From contig PDHQ01000276.1 of the NCBI GenBank assembly GCA_003339415.1, positions 1 to 45,919 of the forward strand: 45,919 nucleotides of DNA, written 5' to 3'. Of the stretch, positions 30,357 to 40,100 are shown one piece after another (the stretch's first letter is position 1; each line of letters opens with the position of its first letter). The translations under genes were made by a program, and so were the position numbers. Source of the stretch: Ophiocordyceps camponoti-saundersi (nom. inval.). Lineage: Eukaryota; Ascomycota; Sordariomycetes; Hypocreales; Ophiocordycipitaceae. The notes under the pieces are model-generated. The model searched no databases, was not told the DNA's origin, and saw nothing but the letters and a program-made list of their open reading frames with translations.

Positions 30357-33065
30357 ATGCAGCAGCAAAGACGCTGGTCCGCCATGTTTCTGGCCCTCGC
30401 CTTATGTCTCCTTCTCTGGCCGAGCGGCATCAGCGGCGCTCAACCGGGCGGAGCAGGCGACGCTTCCGTGCCAGGGGGTGAAACCGGCGCTGTGCCCGGC
30501 GGCGCCGACGAAGCTCACCCGGGTGAAGCCGGCGGCAGTGAGACTCAGACGGCAGGCCAAGGTGCTCAACCGCCGCCTCCGACGTTTGTACAAGCCATGG
30601 AACGGCCCGAGTTCGTCTACGTCATCGTCGACGGAGAGTCTGGCTTCACTCCGGTTACGTTCAGGACCCGAGGCGGCATCTTGGTAGAGGAAGAGGGGTT
30701 CGACACCTTCGTCGTCGACATGGCATACGGCTACGAGACGGCCGAGTCCTCAGTGGAAGAGAGCGCTTACGAGCGGGTTTCCCGTAACGTGACGGACTCG
30801 ATGAACACCATCTATCCGAGCGCTCGCGGTTGGTGGGTTTACCGCATCGCAGCCTCTCCCAACATGGTTCCCACCGTATTCTCCTATCACAGCTACTCTC
30901 ACATGGCCCTCGGCGGTATCCAGTGGACGCAAGTTCACTCTTTCACTGTCATCACGGAGCCTTACTGGGAAAGCCCGGATACCTTGGACTGGACTGACAA
31001 TGAAGAATACGACCCTCGCTGGGAGCAGTTCGGCCTCAATGGCCGGCAGCCTTTGCTTACGGGTTGGGCTCATGCCACGTTTACGAGACGGCAGTTGGCC
31101 GTTGCGTTTATGAACCACCTCACAAGCCCTCAGAACACGCTCTTGAACGAACAGCAAAGGCAGACGCTTCGAGAACTTCTAGACTGGAACGCCGAGGCGG
31201 AACCAAACCGTGATTTCCCCTTGTTACGCAGAGGATCAGGTGAGACAGCCTTGTTCGTCTCCTTCAGACGATGAACGGCTTTGAACTGACTCAAAGGGAT
31301 GGAAAGTTGCGTCACTTACGTCCTTGACGCTTTCGCAGATCGACTGGGACCTGGTGCCTATCCCACCTGTACTCCGACTTCTACTATCAGGCGGTCTCGC
31401 GAGCCTCAACTCATGCGTGACAGCCATCAGAGCCTTCCTGCATGACCAAGGATCGAGTCCGAAGCGTCGACGGAGCGAAGAGGACTGCGAACGACTCGCC
31501 GAGATCTCCAAGGACAAGTTCAGCGTCAACGTGGCTTATATCGAGAAGCCGGTGGGAAGGGGCTTTTGCAAGTCATATCACTGCGCGGAAAGAGGTGCCA
31601 AACTTGCCCAAGCCTTGCAGAAGAAGAAGTTCAAGGTGCAGATGTGCGAGAACGAAGACTTGAAGCCGGCCTGTGTCGATGTCGAAGCCCCCTCGGGCGA
31701 ATGTGGTATGCAGTCCTGGTGTGTTGATGAGGGAGGCAACTTCTCTAAGCTGATGACTTCAAGTTGCCGTCCCTGATGGCTTCAAGCGCCGAGTTTCATC
31801 CGTTCATGTGAACACGACAGCTACAGCCTGCGATTTCTACACGTGAGTGAGCTCTTCCAACAGACAGAGACAAGACCAGACGCCAACTCACAGAGTCTCT
31901 ATCCAGAGGCGGCGACTGCAACGGCGGCACATTCGAGCTCGACCCCCAAGAGAAAACAGCGTCTTTGGGTGGCAGCGGCCCCCTGTTCCCCTTCAACAAG
32001 AAGATCAGCTCCCTCCGCTGCCAGGAAGCGGCCGAAGCCACAGCCAAACACACACCTGACGTATGGACCTGGTCTGGCGAAGCTCAAAAGTCCGTCTGCA
32101 GCGAGTTCGACAAGCTCGACGTCTTCTTCAGCCTGTCTCCGGAATTCCAGGCCGGGACGACGGATAAGTTGCATCTCGGCTTCTCCAACGCGGTGAATAT
32201 GCATACCATCAAGGACTCGCCGTCGGCTGGCTTCTTTGACTGGCAGACGATCGATTTGCAGCACGTCTTCGGTGCCCCGACTGTCAAGGTCTCGAGCATA
32301 CGGACCCTTCAGCTGGCCGCTACGGCTTCTTGGCTTTCAGGCCTGATGGGCGCGGATGAGTGGAAGCTGGCTGGTGAGTTTGATATCATGGTGTGTTTCT
32401 TTCATCCTCACTCTAAACCTTCAACTCCAGGCATCAGGCTACATGGACGATGCGCCGGGTCCGGCATCTTGGTGAGCAACGAAAAGTTTGCCTCATTTTC
32501 GCCCCCTAAGCCGTTGTTCGTTGGCGACGTCTTCCGCAGGGTGAGAGCTCGTACGAAGTGCGTCGTCTGGGAGGAATTCATCAACCTCGATGACTGGGTT
32601 GCGTCACCGCCTTGCAGCCACTTTAGCCATCTATCGACGACGCTGGAGATGGCTGACGAGGAATATGCTGGGACGACAAACGACTTGTATGCCGTCGTCA
32701 ACGAGACTAAATTCCGCATCTTTTCTTCTCCCAAGGAACGAGAAGTTCGTACGATTCCTATCGATCTTGAGCAAGCTTATGGCTCCAAGACCGTCAAGGT
32801 GGAAGATGTCAACCGCATTGGTATCGTCCCTTTACATGGCCACCATAACAAGTGTCTCCCGAAGAGTAAGTCATTCAATCTCCCGTCCTCGGCTGAGCTG
32901 ACGATGTTGTGATTTGCAGGCTTGACGTTGAGAGCCATTTGCGCTGGCAAGAACGGCAAGTCGCTGGAGATTGAGAGGGATATTGGACGATGGCTCGCCG
33001 ACGGGGATCGGTGGTCTCTTGACGTTCATCCCGATATGTGGGGAGTGATTCAAGCCAGAGTATGA
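30357..33065 (+). CDS. Secreted heat-labile-enterotoxin-A-like protein with duplicated C-terminal module
   Basis: Six exons: 30357-31239, 31307-31705, 31764-31842, 31907-32373, 32431-32865, 32920-33065; about 802 residues. Signal peptide at about 1-27, then a Gly/Pro-rich spacer to about 75. Residues about 85-220 resemble the enterotoxin A-chain (ADP-ribosyltransferase) fold; the best match is the segment VYRIAASPNM (161-170) and ALGG near 184-187. Positions where the catalytic Arg, Ser-Thr-Ser and Glu-x-Glu elements are expected do not carry them, so enzyme activity is doubtful. After a Cys-containing linker, two copies of a beta-rich module are seen at about 537-640 and 690-790, sharing GTT(D/N)xL, TIxxDL and TVKV motifs and a later (R/I)CAG segment. 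Fungal proteins of this class are abundant in insect-pathogenic Hypocreales. Intron 1 (31240-31306) is the least certain, since its acceptor was picked by frame. Confidence 0.78.
31240..31306 (+). other. Enterotoxin-like gene intron 1 (provisional)
   Basis: 67 nt, strong donor GTGAGA, branch-like ACTGAC at 31285-31290, acceptor AAAG. The more pyrimidine-rich acceptor at 31338 would shift the frame into a stop; an acceptor at 31390 also keeps the frame. Confidence 0.5.
31706..31763 (+). other. Enterotoxin-like gene intron 2
   Basis: 58 nt, donor GTATGC, acceptor TCAAG, phase 1. It moves the reading frame away from the stop at 31774-31776. Confidence 0.75.
31843..31906 (+). other. Enterotoxin-like gene intron 3
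   Basis: 64 nt, donor GTGAGT, acceptor TCCAG, phase 2. Confidence 0.8.
32374..32430 (+). other. Enterotoxin-like gene intron 4
   Basis: 57 nt, donor GTGAGT, acceptor CTCCAG, phase 1. Length is a multiple of three, so retention keeps the frame. The acceptor choice is supported by alignment of the two C-terminal modules. Confidence 0.7.
32866..32919 (+). other. Enterotoxin-like gene intron 5
   Basis: 54 nt, donor GTAAGT, branch-like GCTGACG, acceptor TTGCAG, phase 1. Confidence 0.85.
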
Positions 33066-34187
33066 TGGAGATGGCCTGGCATAAGTTTGAGATGTGTGAC
33101 ACTGAGTAGCTGTGTTATGACGGATATCAAAACCATTCTTACTGGTGCTTTAACTTACGTCAACTCGCATGAGAGAAACTGATTGCCCTATTTCGCCAAA
33201 CGGATCCCTTGCGTGGATTCCCCGTGGAGCTGTGTCATCTTCAATGGGGAGCTATATTAGCTCGAGGCATTGCGGCTGACTGACGTCGCTCTACAAGGCT
33301 GACCATCGCCGGTGAGGCTGAGACGATAGCGACAGCACTTGATCGTAAATTGCCTTGGAGACGGTTACAGGTGCGTCATTCTCGGGTACAAGGCCGAAAG
33401 ACTCGCATGCGGTGGAAGCATGACTTTTACTGGGTGAATGACTTGAGCAGAGTTGCCGGAACTGGATACAGGCAGGCACATCATCAACTTGTTAGCGGTA
33501 ACACAATCATCTCGGACCCTTTCAGAATTAAGAAATCGTGAGAGCGGATGACGCTTGTCAACTGGACTGTCAACTCTACAGATGGATCAGGTCCACTCAC
33601 ACACCAAAAATATAACGTCAAAGCCCGGCTTGCCGAGGAAATTAAGGGAGTTTATGCGATTGGGATAACGCAGCTAGATTTTGAAGTCGTCTTAACCTCT
33701 TCTGTATTAGTAGCTGGAATGCGGCGGATCTTGCCTCTCACGCTCCAACCTTTATTCATCTGGGGTATTGATACAGCCTTGAAGGCAATCTTGGCGAGTC
33801 AAGAAAGCACTGATGGTCCAGAAGTGAAGTGAAGTTATGATGATCCAAAGTGAAATCAGAGGAGAGACGTTACTCACCCGGCAGACAGAGAAACTCGTAC
33901 GTGGGGAAGTTTCTCTACTCAGGGCCTCGACAGCCAGGGGCATTCACAACTTGCGATACCTCACATGTCCAAAACTTACACACGAAGATTCCGAGCGGAG
34001 CATGACGTTAGTCTGACGTTGAGATTAGTGCAAAAGGGCTAATGGGCAGTTGGGTATCCGTGGTGGATGAGCAGTGGAGAGACTTTTCATGACTTGCCAC
34101 CAAGTGATCAGGCATATTCCAGGGCTTCATGTCAGCCTCATGTAGTCAAGCAGATGATGACAGAATCTCATCAGCTATGTATATTAA

Positions 34188-34195
34188 TATATATA
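34188..34195 (+). promoter_or_regulatory. TATA-like element upstream of the Thr-repeat secreted protein
   Basis: TATATATA inside an AT-rich stretch, about 180 bp before the ATG at 34372. Confidence 0.35.
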
Positions 34196-34260
34196 GCCCG
34201 GGGAGAAGCCCACTGTTTCAGGTGAACCTGTTCATCATCACCGTACAGGACGAGACAATT

Positions 34261-34284
34261 CACACACACACACACACACACACA
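34261..34284 (+). repeat. (CA)12 dinucleotide microsatellite
   Basis: Twelve perfect CA units in the presumed leader or promoter of the gene at 34372. The tract shows no CpA mutation, so this point lies outside the RIP-affected DNA. Confidence 0.9.
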
Positions 34285-34371
34285 GCTCCCTTTCGGTGAC
34301 ATAGTGATCTTACGGACCTCTCCACGTCTTTCAGCACCCTTCTGCAGTTGCCAAGCACCACCACGGTCCCA

Positions 34372-35084
34372 ATGAAGTCCTCAGTCATGATCCAGGTCAT
34401 CCTTGCCGTCTTTGCCGGCCAGGCCTTGACATTTCCACTGGAAGATGCTACTCCGACGATTGGTCACCGCCCTGTGGTAAGAGCATTGGTCAAATCCCCC
34501 CCCCCTGGCTAAACATTACCAACGAGCATGTAGATCACGAAGGCGGCTGAGCCTGCGAAGGAAAAGACCGTCCAACCACCGCCGAGCAAGAAGCTGGCCC
34601 TACCAGCTGCAGACCAGGAAAGACAAGATAGGGCCATCAGAGTGGACGATGGAAAGAAGTGAGTTATGAACAGAAACAGATGGATGGCGTTGTTGAATAC
34701 TGACCTTTTCCCAGTCGACCAGCATCAGAACCAGTGAAGAAGAAACAACCTATCCCTAATTCACAAACTACAATAACAACAACCATAACAACAACCGTAA
34801 CAACAACCGTAACAACAACCATAACAGCAATAGCAACAACAACAACAGCTCAAGTAGAAACAACTCATGCTCCGACGAAAACAAAGTCTAGCGAGAGTAT
34901 CTTGCAACCATTCATAACAAACTCCGCAGACGCAAGAGACATTTTCGGGTCTGATAAAAGATTTCCAGAAGTGCGAGATCCGCTGAAATCGACGGACAAT
35001 ATTGCGTACGGCAAATGGGTCCACCTAGGAACCGCCGACCTGTCTGCGAAGCAAACACAGGGGGCACGGGCAGCCGGGGCTTGA
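34372..35084 (+). CDS. Small secreted protein with Thr-rich tandem repeat (candidate effector)
   Basis: Three exons, 34372-34476, 34534-34658 and 34715-35084; 199 residues. Introns: 34477-34533 (donor GTAAGA, acceptor TGTAG) and 34659-34714 (donor GTGAGT, branch-like TACTGAC, acceptor CCCAG). Both restore one continuous frame. Residues 1-20 form a signal peptide (MIQVILAVFAGQALT). Residues 36-95 are Lys/Pro/Glu-rich. A Thr tract of four 4-residue units (ITTT, ITTT, VTTT, VTTT) lies near 97-112. The last 75 residues contain RDIFGSDKRFPEVRDP. No Cys and no known domain. Size, secretion signal and position at the edge of RIP-mutated transposon DNA are typical of fungal effectors; function is unknown. 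No transcript evidence is available to me, so the three-exon model is inference from splice logic. Confidence 0.65.
34773..34820 (+). repeat. 12-bp coding minisatellite (four units)
   Basis: Four adjacent units (A/G)TAACAACAACC encode (I/V)TTT inside the secreted-protein gene; degenerate ACA/ACC-rich copies extend to about 34850. The period is a multiple of three, so copy changes keep the frame. Confidence 0.85.
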
Positions 35085-35999
35085 ACTTCTTTGGTGCTTT
35101 TGCAAGATATTTTCCTTTCAAGGTTGTTCCATCGAGGTTAAGCTGGACGTCGACGGGGGGACGTCAAGGACGCAGACAAGCCGACAATGTTCAGACCCTG
35201 TAACGCTGTTGTTGTTCGCCAGCGGCCCTGAGTTTCTAGTTTAGAGTCATTGGGCGTTGTAAAAGCAGGTAGTCCTTCGAAAAGAGAACCGCTCTTTCAA
35301 TCCGGCGAGACTGATGTAGGAAAGCCTCTTGACGAAGAAGATCAACGTCGTTGGTCAGTCCAACTTTTTTTTTTCTTCATGTTGAGAAACTATCCGAGGC
35401 TTCAAGCCCCGTCAGGATAGGAGGCGGAATTTCCAAGACACCCCTCTATTCAGGAAACGAGCCACGAACCTAGTCAGGCTGCTGACGCCGGCTCCTGGCT
35501 CATCGGGTAAAAGGAACTTCTCCACAAGATCTATCAATCGATGGCATTAAGAAGTCGAAAGTGAGCCTCATTTGAACGTGTGGACCGCCGGGCAATGGGA
35601 TCCGCAGTTGATGGCTCTTTGTTTTGGGGCTGTTATATTGGCTAACCCTATTCTTCTCCTCCCGCAATCCTTCCTATGCTTAGCTTGGAGCTTATCAGAA
35701 GCAATAGAACTCTTCTTCTTCAAAGCCCGTCCCTTGCACTTCTGAACAGCCTCGATCCTGGGCCGTCTCTTAATAATTCTCCTCAGCAGCTTGGCGTCTA
35801 ATAAGTCGTGATGCATGAAAATGAAATCAATCTAAGCGGATAGATGATAACTTGACGTCCCAGGTCCGGTAAGCATCAGGGCAAGCTATGTGCATACATA
35901 CTGTCAGAGGGCTAAGACAAGAGTGGGTTAGGCGTGTGTTTTTGTCATCCCTTAAGGCGTGCAGTCATCACAGCAACGGCTCCGCAACCTAGGTAACGG
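35085..35999. other. Transition zone between genes and RIP-mutated repeats
   Basis: Only one weak candidate is seen: an 82-codon minus-strand frame at 35568-35816, very Lys/Arg-rich, with no recognised family. It could be a transposase remnant or chance. From about 35990 the base composition falls sharply to AT-rich. Confidence 0.45.
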
Positions 36000-36573
36000 A
36001 ATTCCTATTAGGAAAAAGGGCTATATCTAGGGCAATATATAGGATATAGGAATAAAAGCTTATTTATAAGGGTATTACGATATAAGAGGTAGATATAGAT
36101 AGTCTTTATTATATATATAAAGATAACGATAATTCCCTCTATTTTAGGAGGGTAAGTATATTAATTAATATAATTTATACGCCTCCTCCTTATCTAATAG
36201 TTATAAGCTTAGTTAGTGCTCTCTAATTTAATTCGTTTAATTTTACTATTCTTATAGCTTATATAGCCTATACTTTATAAATTACTTAATTAATTAAGCT
36301 ATTATAAAAATAAGGCTATTATTACTTTCTTTAGCAGATTTATAATTTTTAAATTTATTAATTTTTAACTATAATTAATAATTTTAATAATATAATAACT
36401 AATATAATAGTAGACTTTATAATATTAGTTAAACTTACTTTTATTTTTAAAAACCCTAAAGATTAAATTAATTAGTACTAAGATATTATAAATACGGTAT
36501 AAAGCTATAATATTTAGTTTTTTATAAACTTAAAAATATAAGAGACCCTTAAAAAGCTAAATTATCTAGAAAT
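36000..36573. repeat. AT-rich, RIP-mutated repeat remnant left of the gypsy element
   Basis: TA-rich DNA with very few CpA or TpG and no usable reading frame. It is the insertion target of the gypsy element, so it is older repeat DNA or a neighbour hit by RIP spreading. No family identified. Confidence 0.6.
36569..36573. repeat. Target-site duplication, left copy (GAAAT)
   Basis: GAAAT directly precedes the left LTR and is repeated directly after the right LTR at 42689-42693. Confidence 0.85.
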
Positions 36574-36988
36574 TATTATAGCCTAGAAATACGTTAAGTA
36601 AATAATTATATTAGTATTATAAATAAAGATTCTAAGCTAAGGAGAAAGGAAAGAAAAGAGGAAAAACTCTCGTAGGCGAAATCCTAGTAAAATATATAAA
36701 GGTATATGCTAGTAGAGATAGGAGAGGGTATAAGGAAATCCTAGTAAAAGGTCGACTCTATTTCCGGGTAATTTCCTACTAAGGTTTTCCTAGGGATTTT
36801 ACGATAAGGTTTCCGAGGTTACGTAACTATAGTCGGAAATCCTCGGAAATTACCGTAAAATATTTAGGGGAAATCCTTATAAAATCCTTAGAAATTACTA
36901 TAAAATATTTAGGGGAAATCTTTATAAAATCCTCGGAAATTACCGTAAAATATCTATAAGAAATCCTTATAAGAGCTAGCGCGTAATA
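36574..36988 (-). repeat. 3' LTR of the gypsy element
   Basis: 415 bp, nearly identical to 42274-42688. Differences I compared are C/T or G/A transitions only. It contains two 45-bp tandem units at 36871-36960 plus a partial unit. Confidence 0.93.
36871..36960. repeat. 45-bp tandem repeat within the LTR
   Basis: Units 36871-36915 and 36916-36960, preceded by a partial unit; the same pair recurs at 42571-42660 in the other LTR. Confidence 0.85.
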
Positions 36989-36999
36989 TTACCCCCTAA
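36989..36999 (-). other. Polypurine-like tract next to the 3' LTR
   Basis: Minus-strand TTAGGGGGTAA immediately inside the LTR, in the place where plus-strand DNA synthesis is primed in LTR elements. Confidence 0.55.
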
Positions 37000-37199
37000 C
37001 GAAAATTTTAATATACTTATTAAGATTAGTAATAGCGGCTATATAATTAGGTATTTATAAAAATAGCTATATTATCTTAAGCGTTATCTTAATACTTATA
37101 ATTTATAGCGGCGGCTTTAACTTAGTACTAAAAGTTAATAAGCGGACTAGCGGTATCGGGGAAATAGTTATAGAATTCCTTAAAAGCTATAAGCGCGTA

Positions 37200-40100
37200 A
37201 TAGAAATTCTTAGTAAGGTATTATATCTTATCTAGATCGTAATTACGCTAGCGAACTTAATACTCTAACTAATAACGCTACCTAGTAACCCGAGATTAGA
37301 GGATTTACTTAACCTCCTATTCTAGTATATTATCGATATTTTCCGGTTCCGTAAGAGGTATCTCTTATTTAGGTAATAAATCTATAGTAGCTTTCCGAAA
37401 ATAGTCGGTATAGAATAAGTTCGTTATCTAGTAGCTATTTAGTAAGTCGAGGATATAGCTATAGCCTTATTCCTCGATAATCGTAAAAAGTCCTAATTAC
37501 TATATATTAAGGCGTATTATAGGTATAGTTATAGAGAAGCTTTTATAGCTAAGGAATACTTTATCGCTAACTATAAAGTTTACTAAGTAACGCTTCTTAT
37601 TTGCTTACGTTTTCTACTTATAGTAAGCGTTCTTAGTAGTAGTTCGAGCTTACTATTATACTTCCTACGCGCGGGAGATAAGTTTACGAGCTATAGTAAT
37701 TAGGCCTAAGGCGGTTAAGGGATCTAGGGGACTAGCTACTAAGAGGGGGTTCCGTATATCCTTACTAAGGGTAACTATAAGCGGTGCTATACTAATTAAA
37801 GCGTGCTACGAGAAGTTATACGTAAAATCTAGCGTAGGAAGGAAAGTATTTTAATTATCTTAATATTTATTCGTATAAAACCGTAGCTTTTAGTTTAGGT
37901 ATTAGTTAGTTACTTCCACGCTGCCTTATATTTATAAATATAAGGTATTACTATAGCGATACTTAATATTAGTTAGTTAATTAATTTTTTTAAGAAATCT
38001 TAAGATAAACGGGCTAGCGTTATCGGTAATCTATATATCCGGTATACCGAAGAGATAATAGAGGTATCGGAAATAACGTCCGGCGAGTACTTTTACCATA
38101 TCGTTCTTCCTACTAGGTAACGTAACGATAATCCGGCTAAGCTTATAGATAAAGGTTTAGATATAATTATACCTAAAGCGGTCTTCTAGTATATTTTTCC
38201 TATCGTAAGTAATATACTCCTATATAGATATTAGGATAAGTAAAGAGTATAGTAAACTTAAGGTCTTATCCCGTAGCATCTTATTTCTCTAATACTCGTA
38301 GTAATTATAGATATACTAATAAATATCTTACTTTATCCTAGGCTAGTAGTAGCTCCGCTAAAGTATTTAGATAGTCTTATTCTAACTACCGTAAGCGAAG
38401 ATAGCCGGCTTATACGCGTTTCGGATTAAGGCGGTACGGAGAAAGAACCGTTTCTAACTATCCTATTCGGGGACGATAAGGAGATTACCGTAAAATCCGA
38501 GGTTTTAGTTCGCGTTCTCCTCTTAGATTAGTTATACTAACTCCGCCCCTAACGGGACGGAGTCTTCTACTAGGCGGACTAGGGTAATTATAAAAGATAA
38601 GGTTAGGGATTTAAACTTAAGGCTATCTAGGGAAATTATAGCTAAAGTCCTTTCCTCTTTCTTATAAGCTTTTATTATCGGGAGCTTAGCCGTTTTTTAT
38701 AAAAGTATATTTACGGCTATATTTAGCTAGCTAAGCTAGTATAGGAAACGGATATTAAATTAGGTAAGGAAATTAAATTATCGGACCTAATAGATAAAAA
38801 GTAGCCTTTTTATTATAAAATAAATTAAAGCTTCGTAATCTATAACTATATTAAACTTCTAGCTAAGTAGTTCTAAGTAGAAATACTTAAGGCTTTATAC
38901 GATAGCGAGGAGTTCGCGGTTTTAGATTAGGTAAGTATACTTAGCGGGGTTTATTATCTTTAAGAAGAAGCTTATAAGCTTCTATATTTAGTTATCTTAC
39001 TATTACTAGAATATATTAGCGGTAATATTCCGGGAGGCGTTAGTTTTAAGGTAAGTTAGGAGTTCTAGGCGGAAGAAAGTAAGCACCGAGGCTTATATAG
39101 CTAGCTCCTTTATTTTATTAAAAGCCTCCTTCTATTCTAGTCTAAGCTTAAAGGCGGTATCTTTCTTAAGGAGGCGGTTTAAGGGCTCGGCCGTAATACT
39201 TATATAGTAATAGAAGATCCTAATAAAATTATAAAATCCTACGAATAAGTAAATAGCCTTATAATCCTAAAAGTTTTTAAACTTCTAATTCTAAATCGCT
39301 TATATTTTACGGGGGTTTATATTAATTCCTTAGCCCGTATATAATATTATACTAAGGTAGTTAACTTCTATAATATTAAACTTTAATTTTCGGATATCCC
39401 CTTATAAGTTAGCTTAATATAAGCGCTAGATTATTTCTTAGTATTCCTCCTAGTATTCCGCTTCTTCGCTATCCGAGTAAATTAATATATTATTAGCGTA
39501 TATACTTATATAGCGGTCGAGGAGGTTATAAAGCTAAGCGTTAATAAAGTTCTAAAACTAAGTAAGCTTTACCTTAAGGCCGAATAGGAGGATAAGCTAG
39601 CGGAATATGCTAAACTTTATATAAAAAGCTATAAGGTACTTAAAGTTAAGGTTAAGATATAAGCGATAAAACGCTTAAATTACGTTAATCTTCGAGAACC
39701 GCCTCGCTTCCTAATAGCTAAACGCTATACCTTTTAAGGAGGGAGTAGGCGAGATTCGACTTTTTAAGTAGTTATTTATCTATCGGTAATCGATATAGAA
39801 GCGCCGGGCCGTTAAGTATAGCTTCGGCGTAAAGAGAATAAAGGCGGCGTAAGGACTAGCGTCTAGCTTAATAAACTTAATCTTAAGTAAGTAGTTAACG
39901 GTTTCCTTCTCTAGCGGTAGGTATTTTACGGGCGTCTTATAAGAAGGGGGTCCTACTAAGTTTAGGGGCTTTTTAAGTTTTAGAGTAATATTATAGCTAG
40001 GTTAGGAACTAGCTAAAATATAAGCTTCCTTCTTGCTAAAAAATCCTTCGAGGTGCGCTAAGGCTAGAGGGATTATACTATATATATAAGTAATATACTT

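Larger units (their letters stand above)
33066..34371. other. Intergenic region between two secreted-protein genes
   Basis: No gene supported. An open frame of 94 codons at 33548-33832 (+) lacks a recognisable domain. A TATA-like site and a CA microsatellite lie near the right end, upstream of the next gene. Confidence 0.5.

Noticed and set aside
32438..32539. Alternative splicing model for the enterotoxin-like gene (acceptor at 32437 plus a further intron 32472-32539 with GTGAGC donor)
   Set aside because: Frames allow it, but the simpler reading through 32431-32540 aligns with the second C-terminal module, so it was preferred.
33548..33832. 94-codon open frame on the plus strand
   Set aside because: No domain, no signal peptide, no splice or promoter support; likely chance.
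35568..35816. 82-codon Lys/Arg-rich frame on the minus strand
   Set aside because: Could be a transposase remnant, but no motif is recognisable; mentioned only in the region entry.
36838..36960. CRISPR-like direct repeats
   Set aside because: The repeats are adjacent without unique spacers, lie inside an LTR of a eukaryotic retroelement, and no cas genes are present.
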